A DNA stretch of 64,000 nucleotides, taken from contig NC_091046.1 of NCBI RefSeq assembly GCF_963966145.1, forward strand, positions 31,558,001-31,622,000. Direction: 5' to 3'. Positions 35,367 through 45,574 of this stretch are shown here, one piece after another. This DNA is from Tenebrio molitor. Its lineage: Eukaryota; Arthropoda; Insecta; Coleoptera; Tenebrionidae. The position numbers and the translations under genes are program-made. The notes under the pieces were generated by a model. That model ran no database searches, was not told where the DNA came from, and saw nothing but the letters and a program-made list of their open reading frames with translations. Position 1 is the first letter of the stretch. The number at the start of each line of letters is the position of its first letter.

Positions 35367-35687
35367 AGTTACGTATTGAAATCATCTGAAGTCTCAGGTT
35401 TTGCCGCTGAAATGGCTTGCAAACGCAAACATAGCAAATATAGTTCAATCATTTCGTCAAACTACGTGTTTAAAGGTTTAGCATTTGAAACCTTAGGCCC
35501 TTGGTGCAAAGAAGCCATCGATTTCATTAATGTCATCGGAAACCGACTTATCGCGGAATCAGGCGATTCAAAATCAAAGAAATTCCTTTTCGAGAGGATT
35601 TCCCTTGCCATTCAACGTGGAAACGCTGCAAGCATTCGGGGCACTTTTCCAGATTCCGCAATATTATCGGAAATTTTTGTATTATAA
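35367..35687 (+). CDS. Short frame resembling a reverse-transcriptase C-terminus
   Basis: About 106 codons, open from an AG acceptor-like site (tttaatttag, before 35365) to TAA. It reads FETLGPWCKEAIDFINVIG, then RLIAESGDSKSKKFLFERI and SLAIQRGNAASIRGTF. I recall this GPW...GD...QRxSxAxQRGNAAS pattern from the C-termini of many metazoan non-LTR reverse-transcriptase polyproteins; it could not be searched. That would be out of place inside 8-bp-TSD TIRs, so it is either a captured fragment or a domain of another sort. Preceding cysteine/histidine residues do not form a clear finger. Confidence 0.4.
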   Translation, partial: SYVLKSSEVSGFAAEMACKRKHSKYSSIISSNYVFKGLAFETLGPWCKEAIDFINVIGNRLIAESGDSKSKKFLFERISLAIQRGNAASIRGTFPDSAILSEIFVL

Positions 35688-35870
35688 AACAAAAATGTTT
35701 ATGTAATTATGTTATAATATAATATTGTTTATTTTTTTGTGATTAATCTTACATTTTGCAATAGTGAAAGCCAGTAAATTTAAAAAATATTCGTTTTTTG
35801 GTAGAGGGCGCTACTATACTTTTGGCTTTTGAAGGAACAGACAGTTCAAGGAACTCGACCAGCCGTATTA

Positions 35871-36182
35871 CAGCCCTTTCACAATGGCGTTAACGTTACG
35901 TCGATGTTAAAACGAGAATGTTAACGTTGGATCTAATTACATGTATTTCAGTACCTTTTATAAATTATTTCCGTTGGCTAATGTTAGAATGTAACGTTAA
36001 GAATCCAGAACATTTCTAGAACTAACGTTATAACGCTAACAATATCATGCAACATTAATTTTCATCATAACGTCATTGTGAACGGTCCACAATGAAATAC
36101 ATGTAATTTTGAATTTCTAGATCTAACGTTAACATTAACGTTTTAACATCGACGTAACGTTAACGCCATTGTGTATGGGCCT
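35871..36182. mobile_element. 312-bp TIR element inserted in the P-type right TIR
   Basis: Ends cagccctttcacaatggcgt and revcomp aggcccatacacaatggcgt, with gttaacgttacgtcgatgtt following on both sides. TTA is duplicated at 35868-35870 and 36183-36185; removing one copy rejoins the P-type TIR exactly. Related in style to the element at 57045-57406. Confidence 0.88.
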
Positions 36183-36288
36183 TTAGAGGCTTCGACTCTT
36201 ATTAATCTAGGAAGCCGTGCCTATAACATAAGTGAGACTCGTATCGCCGATAGGTGGCGCTCCTGGCGCTAGTGGAAATCTGTCTTCT

Positions 36289-36386
36289 AGTTTGTCTAAC
36301 GTTGCGAGGCTGAGGGCACATTCAAAATTTGTGTGGGTTTTCAACGTCAACTGCGATGGGACAATCATTTATAATGACTCTGTATT
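36289..36386. repeat. Solo terminal segment, copy 2
   Basis: Matches 32157-32255 with a handful of differences (gaggctgagggcacattc here). The sequence from 36387 to 37061 has no gene I can support. Confidence 0.7.
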
Positions 36387-37063
36387 TACAATTACTAATA
36401 TTGTCGTACATTTTTCTAATGTAAAGAATTATTTCAGTTTCATTTTGATGAAAACGATCAATTATACATTCTATAAAATTAACATCAAACCCCAAAAAAT
36501 ATGGGACCATCGTTACAATCTCTATACATTTATTTACTTGGAAAGTAAACATATTATAACATATCTGCGGAGTTAAAAATAGCATTGCAGCATAGCAAGG
36601 GGACATTAAATATTATTGCTATTAAAATATGAAGAGGTGTACACTTCGTTGTTAACAATTGGCTAACAATTACTGATATGACAAAGGCACTGTTTTTCCA
36701 CATTAACGTTAGTTAATACTAATCACATCATATTTTATCACGTTACACATAGTTTCTTTCTCCTATCATTTTCGGTAACTTAACTTGCTTAAAGCATAAT
36801 ATTACTTGTTGATTATTTTGGAATATCACTGAGACTTTGACAAGAACATTCTGTGTGATTTGTTATTTCAAAAAATCTTTTTACATATTTATCTTGATTT
36901 TTTACAAACACTGTTGCGTTAAGTGTTTCTTTTTTCGCTACCTTGCAGATGAATCCTTTACTGCAGCAACCACTCCCTGCATCACATCTGAAACGAAAAA
37001 TGTTTTGTATAGCATATTCTCCATGTAAAATGTATTAAAACAAAAGGCATTTAATCAGTAGTA

Positions 37064-37399
37064 CTATGGCGTCCAAAAAATTTTAGCCATCACTATCTTG
37101 ACATTCTCATACATTGTAAATAAACCTTTGGAAACCGTAACCCCATTTTCAATTCTTGTCATTTTGACAATCAATTTAAACTGTTTAAAGCTCAGACATT
37201 CCAAAAATCCGACATGAATGAACAAAATTAGAGCAGTCGTACATAGATAACCTGAGGTAAACGTTCTGTATAGTAGAAATGACAAAATAATTTCGAGTTT
37301 TGAAATTTACCACTCAAAAAATAACATTCATAATCATCAAGAAGGTAATCATGATGACAATAAAGTATGATGACGGCTAAAAATTTTTGGCCGGCATAG
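37064..37399. mobile_element. 336-bp TIR element
   Basis: Ends ctatggcgtccaaaaaattt and revcomp ctatgccggccaaaaatttt, TA on both sides. No coding. Confidence 0.85.
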
Positions 37400-37401
37400 T
37401 A

Positions 37402-37432
37402 CAGCCGTTGACAAAAATAAAATAGGACAAAG
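37402..37432. repeat. Solo Tc1-type TIR
   Basis: cagccgttgacaaaaataaa continuing ataggacaaag matches the right end of the Tc1-like element at 49443-50887. It is a 31-bp segment between TA dinucleotides, so it may be an excision product or a deletion derivative. Confidence 0.65.
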
Positions 37433-37434
37433 TA

Positions 37435-37656
37435 CAGTTGCCTTCAAAAAAAAACGGGAAATGAAATTTGACCTAATGTGAATTGAAAATTTAATTTGTC
37501 AATTTATGTCAATTTCTGTCTGTTTGACAGTAGTATTTCTGACACAAAAGTGCAGTTTTTTAACCTAAATTCTAAAAGGCCGTTTCAAACTATAAAAATT
37601 TAATAAAATCTGACAGAACTTTTTCTGACAGTTCCCGTTTTTTTTTAAGCCAACCG
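37435..37656. mobile_element. 222-bp TIR element
   Basis: Ends cagttgccttcaaaaaaaaa (then cgggaa) and revcomp cggttggcttaaaaaaaaac; TA on both sides. The left TA is shared with the preceding solo TIR. Confidence 0.75.
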
Positions 37657-37748
37657 TACTACCTTAGACAGTTTCACAATTCAAAGATTTGTGTAGTGTA
37701 GTGTATGTGTCTCAGATTACAACTTGATTTGACTTGACGATTGATCTA

Positions 37749-37979
37749 CGGGGTGATCAAGAAGGACTGTTTAAGTTGGTAACACTGAATAGTATTTTAA
37801 ATCGTATAACAGGAGTAACTTTCGGTTGTTGATGGCTTGTCGTTGTTAATGCTATACCTATATTAGATATTTGTCAAATAAACCAACAAAACATATCCGG
37901 TTGCAGTGTTATAAATAACCGAATTAAAAAAATTTCTTAATTGTACTGCCAACTTAAACAGTCCTTCTTGATCACCCGG
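37749..37979. mobile_element. 231-bp TIR element, copy 2
   Basis: Identical in length to 23106-23336 and differing at only a few positions; TA at 37747-37748 and 37980-37981. Confidence 0.9.
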
Positions 37980-38044
37980 TATAAAAAGTTAGGTTGTGTT
38001 TTTTTACTTGTCACCTTGCCACTGTCACTATGTTCAATTATTAT

Positions 38045-38172
38045 GATAAGGGAAAATTGATTACACACATTTGAAGTCTTATATCAAGGGAATGTAACCC
38101 TAAAGTTTCGTAATTTTTACTAATTTTTTAATAGGGTTAATCGTGCCGGCGGTAAAACTTCATTCACCCGGT
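38045..38172. repeat. Right half of the TACAGGGTGATTCAAG family
   Basis: aaaattgattacacacattt and gtaaccctaaagtttcgtaa match the right end of the element at 50894-51645, ending ggcggtaaaacttcattcac. Confidence 0.7.
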
Positions 38173-38189
38173 ACATGGCAACGAAACAA

Positions 38190-38345
38190 CAACACTTGAC
38201 CGTTTCTATATCAACGTTTAATAACACAGAGGACTTCGGAAAAGGTATTTCAATTTACTTTTTTTGTTATAATTTTCAGATTGTAGTCCAGGAATAATAA
38301 AATATAGCGTATGATACACGTTTATAAGTGCCTTTTTAGAATTTG
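38190..38345 (+). repeat. Interspersed repeat (caacgaaacaacaa family), copy 1
   Basis: Shares gaccgtttctatatcaacg, cggaaaaggtatttcaattt and gatacacgtttataag with 56907-57041. It directly precedes the tandem duplication. Confidence 0.65.
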
Positions 38346-38427
38346 CGTTTATAATACGTCTATAAACGTCAATCAGTAGGAGTCGTTTATGGCTTTATAA
38401 AAGTACACTGTACTTTAATGAAATTTT

Positions 38428-39597
38428 TAGAATCTGCGTCTCTAATAGGTCTATTATTGTATTCAATTTGGAGTCGTTTATGGCTATCTCTTAAAGCACT
38501 CGTAGTTTAATAGATCTCTAAGAAAATTTTAATCAATATTTCAGTGTATTATTGTCATTTACACCAAAAAACTTCCAATATTAATATTCAAACTCTACTT
38601 TTTAACATCAGTTGCAGATGTAGTTGCATCCGTTACTTTGAATTACCAATTAATACAAAATTCCTTAGAATTTGAAAATTTAAATTTTAAAATTTCGATT
38701 TTACCACTTGTAATTTCAGCAACGGGGATAGTACGGCGATCTCTTTTTAAAAATTTAAAAATTCTGGATTTAGATAGCACATTGGTTGTTGAAATTCAAA
38801 AAGGTATATTATTATACTCATGTCACATCGTGAAGAAGTTCCTTAACATTGACACAGAACATAATACACAACAAAGTCAAAATGCGGAGGCGAGACGCCG
38901 GTAATTATGTTGATAAGCACTGCACTATTACTTGATAGTAATATCCGTAATAGTGTATGTACTCTGGCAAAATTGCCGTGCCGCCGGGTGGAGGTGGGAT
39001 ACGAAAATTTAAAAATTAAAACAAGGGTGCAAATTCTAAAAAATAACATAAAAAACTCCTTTTATAAGGGCATTGGCGTACTCGTCCCATACAAAACTCC
39101 CCTACGGGTCGTTTTCTACACTTGGGACTCGTGCGCCAAATTAACCTTTATAAAACTCGTTCTTTAATATACTATTTTAGAATCTGCGTCTCTAATAGGT
39201 CTATTGTTGTATTCAATTTGGAGTCGTTTATGGCTATCTCTTAAAACACTCGTAGTTTAATAGATCTCTAAGAAAATTTTTATCAATATTTCAGTGTATT
39301 ATTGTCATTTACACCAAAAAACTTCCAATATTAATGTTCAAACTCTACTTTTTAACATCAGTTGCAGATGTAGTTGCATCCGTTACCTTTAATTTGCAAT
39401 TAATACAAAATTTCCTAGAATTTGAAAATTTAATTTTTTTATTTAAAAATTAAAACAAGGGTGCAAATTCTAAAAAATAACATAAAAAAACTTGTTTTAT
39501 AAGGGCATTGGCGCACTCGTTCCATACAAAACTCCCCTACGGGTCGTTTTCTACACCTGGAACTCGTGCGCCAAATCAACCCTTATAAAACTCGTTC
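38428..39597 (+). repeat. Tandem duplication of a two-part unit, first copy interrupted
   Basis: Part A (agaatctgcgtctctaatag onward) is at 38428-38683 and again at 39177-39437; part B (acaagggtgcaaattctaaa onward) is at 39016-39165 and again at 39453-39597. In copy 2 the parts are contiguous; in copy 1 a retrotransposon fragment of about 320 bp separates them. Part B contains the palindrome-like ataagggcattggcg / cgccaaat...ttataa pattern. Confidence 0.8.
38684..39004 (+). mobile_element. Non-LTR retrotransposon 3' fragment, copy 1
   Basis: The plus strand reads ILPLVISATGIVRRSLFKNL and then EIQKGILLYSCHIVKKFLNI, the C-terminal end of non-LTR reverse-transcriptase polyproteins (P.VI.ATG.......Q....L.T...RK.L). 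After the stop comes a 3' segment ending gggtggaggtgggatacgaa. The flank gaaaatttaaa occurs at both borders (38673 and 39001), a fair target duplication. Copy 2 is at 51850-52345. Confidence 0.65.
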
Positions 39598-39607
39598 TAT
39601 TTCTATA

Positions 39608-39637
39608 CTTATACTATACTATACTATACTATACTAT
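39608..39637 (+). repeat. Short tandem repeat (tatac)n
   Basis: Five to six units of tatac/actat beginning near 39608. Confidence 0.8.
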
Positions 39638-39639
39638 TT

Positions 39640-39800
39640 TGTTCGACACTGTCAGAATTTGAGAATTTTCTCCTATGTGAACGGCTTTTGATAAATGTGA
39701 CAACTTGTCAAAACGAAACGTCAAGCTAATTTTAAAGGTTTTAAGCGATTTGGAGCCTTTAAGGAGCTCGTTGCGTGCTTTAAATGTTTCCTTATTAACT
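39640..39800 (-). repeat. Partial reversed copy of the ~290-bp repeat
   Basis: ttttgttcgacactgtcaga, ttgagaattttctcctatgt and caacttgtcaaaacgaaacg are the reverse complement of 18680-18826. Confidence 0.75.
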
Positions 39801-40026
39801 CGTATCATAATACTGGGTGCCCCAAAATTCGCGGAACAACTCAATGGGGCAATGTTAACTCATGTTAGAAGATAATGAAAAAAATAATAACAAAATTCCA
39901 TACCTCTTAGATTTAAAGATATGGGGGCTCAAAAGGTGCAGCTTTGATCTTGTTTATTTTAAATATTAAACAAGATTTTGACTATTTGTTTTATACACTC
40001 CCCACAACAATTACCTATCGCATAAC

Positions 40027-40914
40027 ATACAGGTGTCCCAGAGTTGCGAAAAAGCTCCGTAACTTGTTTGTTATTAAAGATATCAACTTTTTCTTCTACT
40101 GCATATTCGGAAAATATTGCGGTATATATACAGGTGTCCCAGTATTATAAAAACACTAAAGTTATGTTTTTTTAAATGGAACCTACCCAGTTTGATTTCA
40201 TTTTTGGATTCTATGCTAAATTGTGAATCAAATCTACTCAGGTCGTTTTTACTTATCTGCCATCGTTTTTGATCAGTGGCGCTTTTTTTTTTACCAGAAT
40301 TCCGAGTTGCAAGGGTCTCTTCCAAAATTCGTACCTTCGAAACAGTTGCACATAAATTAAAATAATTGACGGTGATTGATTCCTGAATGTTTGCCGCATC
40401 TGTTAAGTGTTTACTCAATAACGTGCTTAGTCGCATGTGCCTACTGTGATTTTTTAAATATAACAAACTAAAAATGTCAAAATAGTAGTTTATTCAACGA
40501 GTTCGTGTGTAATTTGGGCTTTTTTGGCATGAGTGGGCCAGTTTAAAACACGAGTGAAACGAGAGTTTTAAAGGTCCACGAGTGCCAAACAAAGCCCAAT
40601 TTACACAAGAACGAGATGAATACAACGATTTTTTGTTCGACGAGCCCCTTAAAGGCCCCAAATCGTTGAAAATGTTTAAAATTAGTTTGACGTTTCGTTT
40701 TGACAAGTTGTCAAATTTATCAAAATTCGTTCACAGAGGAGAAAATTCTCAAATTCTGACAATGTCGAACAAAAAACTCATTTTTTTCAAATGGCACCCC
40801 GCATTTATTATTGCACTGGTCGAAAGCTTTTTTGACAAGCTTTCCAACGGTATGGGGTTTGTATAGTCGAATATGAAAATCTAGGGTGCTATCTTAAAAT
40901 CTCTAAAAATCACT
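40027..40914 (+). repeat. aggtgtcccagagttgcg repeat, copy 2, interrupted
   Basis: Matches 19737-20472 in two blocks, 40027-40481 and 40767-40914. The gap is the ~290-bp repeat inserted at 40482-40766 (gttcgtgtgtaatttgggct on). Flanking aaaa on both sides is too simple to call a target duplication. Confidence 0.7.
40482..40766 (+). repeat. ~290-bp repeat, copy inserted in another repeat
   Basis: Same palindromic core and same right part (tttttgttcgacgagcccct, caaattctgacaatgtcgaa) as 18532-18826. Its insertion splits a repeat that is continuous at 20205, which proves mobility. Confidence 0.8.
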
Positions 40915-41312
40915 AAAATAATTAAATGTTTAATTGTTAAACACTGTTTTGTTGGTTGATTCATCTTTATGGAGTGACCATATTGTGTGATTATCTTTTG
41001 TTAGGCCTACTAGATTTTTGTATTGTCTTTTTAACGGAAAAATTGCACCAAATTTAGCGATTTTAGGTTAGCACCCTAGATTTTCAGATTCGACTATACA
41101 AACCTTATATTGTTCAAAAGCTTGTCAAAAAAGCTTTTGACCAGTGCAATAATAAATACGGGGTGCCATTTGAAAAAAATGAGTTTTTGACATTTTTAGT
41201 TCGTTATGTTTAAAAAATCACAGTAGGCATAGGTATGCAACTGAGCAAGTTGTTGAGTAAACACGGTCAATTATTTTAATTTATGTGCAACTATTTGGAA
41301 GGTACGAATTTG
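40915..41312 (-). repeat. Reversed copy of the same repeat, forming a large palindrome
   Basis: The minus strand matches 20070-20472. Together with 40767-40914 it forms inverted arms of about 130-150 bp that meet near 40920. Confidence 0.7.
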
Positions 41313-41769
41313 TTCCAAAATGAATTGTTTTATTGATGTCGTTTCTACAGCAACATAGCGACATGTAAGCCGACTTTATTTTTATTGGAAGTGAAGGAAA
41401 TTTTACGTATTCATTTTATAATTGCAAATTTTCTGTTGCACACAAAATGTTGTGTATACCTTCGCTGCGAAATCCTATGACGACCTTAAGATTGTCTTGC
41501 CTCGACCTAAACGGCGTCGGCGACAATTTTCAATTTGTATATCGAAAACGAAAAAAAAAAGATTTTTTTTTGTCTATGACTTCTTCTCATCACCAATTAC
41601 CGGGTTTTTTTTCCAAACTAATTTCAGAATCACCCTATACAGTTAGGAAAACGTGGTCGATCTACATATTCTTATGTTGTAAAACTCAATATGTAATGCG
41701 ATCTTTATTACATTATAAATTGAAATATTACATAATTCCTAAAATTTAAAATTTTATTTATATTCCAAA

Positions 41770-41955
41770 TATCGAGCGATCAAAATAATTTGTAATTGAG
41801 TTATCCATGGATTTCAATCCGTATGTCTTTTGCGATGTATATGTCGAGATCTAACCGGTGTTTCAAGCTGTGTTTATTAGAGCGTGGAGTTCAAGTAACG
41901 ACATACGATTTAGAATTCATGGATAACTCGATTACAAATTAATTTGATGACTATT
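41770..41955 (-). repeat. Interspersed palindromic repeat, copy 2
   Basis: Inverted match to 2722-2900; here both arms (gagttatccatggattt and attcatggataactcg) are clear. Confidence 0.65.
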
Positions 41956-41961
41956 TTTATA

Positions 41962-42670
41962 CAGGGTGTCTCCAAAAAAAAAAAGACGAGTTCATAACTC
42001 CCTTATTTATTAGAGGATTTTAATTATCTATACACCAAATTAAATGGTTTTTAATAGGCTACAAAACGGGTTAATAAATTCAAGACTAAACTGTCAAAAT
42101 ATTTTTTTTCAAATGGGATTACATACTTTTTTTTAGTAATTCTGATAGAGATTTTAATTCTAAAAACAACAATGTGTCACAAGTATAATTTCACATAAAA
42201 AAAATAACACTAACTTTTGAAACAAATGACGACCACCAAGCGAAAAGCTATCAAAATGCATTGCGTTACAATGTAATAACCAAATTAAGGTAGCTGGAAA
42301 AACAAATGACAAATAATAACATGTGGGATTGCGCAGATATGCCCCCAATGTTTAGCGCAAAATGGAACATAGACGATAGTAGCGTTTTTTTACATTTTTT
42401 TTTGTGAATTTTTGGTATTTAAGTGTATACTTGTGATACACTGTTGTTTTCAGAATAAAAATCTCTATCAGAATTACTAAAAAAAAATATGTAATCCCAT
42501 TTGAAAAATATTTTTTTGACAGTTTACCCTTGAAGTCCATGGGGCTATACTTGAATTTATTAGGCCATTTTGTAGCCTATTAACAATCATTTAATTTGGT
42601 GTACAGATAATTAAAATCTTCCGATAAATAACGGAGTTATGGACTCGTCTTCTTTTTTGAGGACACTCTG
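41962..42670. mobile_element. Fold-back element, 709 bp (gacgagtccataac family), full copy
   Basis: TIR ends cagggtgtctccaaaaaaaa and revcomp cagagtgtcctcaaaaaaga; TA at 41960-41961 and 42671-42672. The arms are similar over about 190 bp (agacgagttcataactccct; caaatgggattacata). The interior has gattgcgcagatatgccccc. No coding. Confidence 0.85.
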
Positions 42671-43149
42671 TATTAAAAATTGTTGAAAACAGCACAAAAC
42701 AACCACGTTTAGACTGTCTTTCTTTCTTCCTAGATTTTGTTTCGGCAACGCCATGAACACAGAACAACTCTCCATGAATTAGTTTACCCCCTTACCTGTT
42801 AGGTAACTTCCAGTCTTGCAAGTGTCCGAGCAAATCCAATATTATTTTTGCAATTTACAAATTCTGTAAATGAATCTGTCCACATGCTTTTCGTTGGCAT
42901 CATACGGAGGACATTTCAAGCAAAATTAAACAAAATTATCACAAATAATGTGGTTAAAACGTAACCTAAAAATTTGACGTCGCTAATGTAATAAACGTAC
43001 AACTCGTGTCTTGCTCGAATCACACATGCTAAAGCGAGATGCATAGTGGGACACGCTTAATACAATACGTACAAGAATCCAATAGTTTGTTTAGATTATG
43101 TTGAAAAGAGATAGCAATATGACAGTTGTTCTGCTTTTTAATTGATACA

Positions 43150-43478
43150 TCGGACTATAATTAAAAAATGGACTATAGACGATAGTAGCGTTTTTTACAT
43201 TTTTTTTTTGTGAATTTTTGGTATTTAAGTGTATATTTGTGATACATTCTTGTTTTCAGAATATTAATCTCTATCAGAATTAGTACAAAAAAATATGTAT
43301 TCCCATTTAAAAAAAATATTTTGACAATTTACCCTTGAAGCCCATAGGGCTATACTTGAATTTATTAGGCCATTTCGTAGCCTATTAACAACCATTTAAT
43401 TTGATGTACAGATAATTAAAACCTTCCGATAAATAACGGAGTTATGGACTCGTCTTTTTTTTTGGGGACACCTGTATA
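43150..43478. repeat. Fold-back family, truncated copy
   Basis: Right arm and part of the centre of the 41962 element, preceded by catcggactataatt, ending ggggacacctgtata. Confidence 0.75.
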
Positions 43479-43680
43479 TCTGACCTATTAGTTAGCGGTT
43501 TTTTGAAAGACAAAATTAAAACGGAGGAATGAATTTGCAGAAAAACCAAGGAAGCACGAAAAAACACAATATCTGTCTCATGTTGCCTAAATAAATTTTC
43601 AAATATTGGTAGAACCATGCACTGCTTCAAATGTCGAAAGCAGACGCAGGTCATGTCGACATCTTGATTCGGACTAAACT

Positions 43681-44151
43681 CATCGGACTATAATAAAAAA
43701 AAAAATGGACTATATATTCCATTTTGCGCTAAACATTGGCGGCATATCTGCGCAATCCCACATGTTATTATTTGTCATTTGTTTTTCCAGCTACCTTAAT
43801 TTGGTTATTACACTGTAACGCAGTGCATTTTGATAGCTTTTCGCTTGGTGCTCGTCATTTGTTTCAAAAGTTAGTGTTATTTTTTTAATGTGAAGTTATA
43901 CTTGTGATACATTGTTGTTTTCAGAATTAAAATCTCTATCAGAATTACTAATAAAAGGTATGTAATCCCATTCGAAAAAAAATATTTTGACAGTTTACCC
44001 TTGAAGCCCATAGGGCTATACTTAAATTTATTAGGCCATTTTGTAGCCTATTAACAACCATTTAATTTGGTGTATAGATAATGATAATTAAAATCCTCCG
44101 ATAAATAAGGGAGCTATGGACTCGTCTTTTTTTTTGGGACACCTGTATAAA
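43681..44151. repeat. Fold-back family, second truncated copy
   Basis: Starts with the same catcggactataat as the copy at 43150, contains the centre reversed (cattttgcgctaaacattgg; ctgcgcaatcccacatgtta) and the right arm, ending gggacacctgtata. The shared left junction means that both truncated copies derive from one source. Confidence 0.75.
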
Positions 44152-44763
44152 CTGACCCTAAGAATTATAACGACAGAATATGTTTAACATTTTTATTGTA
44201 CAGCAGTTTTTAAAAGATTTATAAAAGTTCAAATCACGACGAAAACTTAACAAAACTCCAACTTAACTCCAACAAAAAGTAAAGTAACTGCAGCAGTCGA
44301 AAAAATATGAATTTCTATAGTCAAAATAATAATAATATATGAAATAATATGTCCTTTATTAGCTAATCAGCTATATACAAACAAAATTCACCACAACCCC
44401 CACTAAAATAATAACATAATACATTAAATCATTTCAAAAAATTTCCGTCACATAGACACGTAATAGGGGCTGCTTAAATTTTAACATATAGTCGAAATGT
44501 TTTGGATATGGATTGTCAAATTCAAGGTTGCTTAAAACTTATGATTGAACTGTACATTAGTGAGATCTGTCATAAATTCCAATAACCTTATTGGTGCGTT
44601 TAGTTACTTTTGCTGGTAGTGCCAACTTAACGACAAGTCCCCAATCCACATCCATAACGTTCCATGTATAATTGTACAATTTTTAATTTCTGTGGGCAAC
44701 TTATTATACATTCTTAATACATACATCTTACATCTTACATCTTATAAATTCATAATATATAAC
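44152..44763. other. No gene seen
   Basis: AT-rich, with a short run of tacatctta units at 44720-44745. Confidence 0.4.
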
Positions 44764-44941
44764 GGGTGTTTTTTTAAATTTGGCGTCGAAGTAGGCGTTG
44801 AACTGTCGATTGTGAACGCACTATACAGGTTACGGATCACGGATCAGCTTTTTAAATCTTACGCTTTTACACGAGTGCGAGTGGTGCGATCTCAATCGAC
44901 TCTCCAACGCCTACTTCGACTCCAAATTTAAAAAAACACCC
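44764..44941. mobile_element. 178-bp TIR element
   Basis: Ends gggtgtttttttaaatttgg (then cgtcgaagtaggcgtt) and its reverse complement. Elements with this end are common in insect genomes. No clear target duplication. Confidence 0.8.
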
Positions 44942-44957
44942 TTTACACTTATATTTA

Positions 44958-45037
44958 GGCCCTTACCTTCAAGTAAATTTATCCATGGTAATTACCGTTC
45001 AATTAAAGTTACTTGAAGGTGAATAAACCGGGCCTTA
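44958..45037. repeat. 80-bp hairpin element
   Basis: Arms ggcccttaccttcaagtaa and ttacttgaaggtgaataaac with cgggcctta. Likely a very short MITE. Confidence 0.65.
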
Positions 45038-45183
45038 ATATCATATCTACTAAACTTTATGTCAAAGTCCCTGCAATTTCTTAAATTATAATTGTAGCGT
45101 TCACTAATAAACGTAATTTTACTATTCAAATATTGAGTTACAATCTTATTTTTTATTTTAAAAATAGTGAAAAGAGTATTGTA

Positions 45184-45523
45184 CAGTTGCGGCCGTTGAA
45201 AACTCAGACACTTTGACAACACCAAACTTTTAGCTTTGTAAATGGTATTGAAAGTGACGTTTCTCAAAATGTCACTCAAACATTATCCACATTAATTTCT
45301 CTCACAATGGCTCTTATACTCACACCGTCCCTCAGTCAAACACATTTTTGCAAATCAGATAAGTGCAGCATTTCAAAAGTTACGCGCGATTCTGACCTAA
45401 TATGTCAAATACTGACACTGACTTTATAATCCTTGATGAAAATCCTGTTTACGCTAATCAAATTTCGGAATTTATACAGAGTGTTTAAATCTTTCCTGTC
45501 TGAGATTTCAACGGCCGCAACTG
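45184..45523. mobile_element. 340-bp TIR element, copy 2
   Basis: Same ends and length as 1467-1806, TA at 45182-45183 and 45524-45525; a handful of base differences. Confidence 0.88.
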
Positions 45524-45574
45524 TACATAATCGTTTGCCTTGTCGTCATCAAGTTTAACACATTTAACATAAGT

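Larger units (their letters stand above)
35124..36219. mobile_element. Second P-type TIR element, interrupted by a MITE
   Basis: Left end cacggcttcctagattaata continuing agagtcgaagcctctaatac; the right end is its reverse complement but is split by the insertion at 35871-36182. The 8-bp CCTATAAC is duplicated at 35116-35123 and 36220-36227. The terminal pattern resembles the first P-type element (catggcctcctagat). The coding piece inside (35376-35687) does not look like a P transposase. Confidence 0.85.

Noticed and set aside
37064..37285. Minus-strand frame with a hydrophobic N-terminus
   Set aside because: Contained within a TIR element and starting in its TIR; no homologue known to me.
40083..40466. 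127-codon minus-strand frame
   Set aside because: It lies wholly inside a non-coding repeat whose sister copy at 19.8-20.2 kb is not open.
44992..45279. 95-codon minus-strand frame
   Set aside because: Overlaps a hairpin and the 340-bp MITE; the same MITE segment at 1467 supports no matching frame beyond the repeat.
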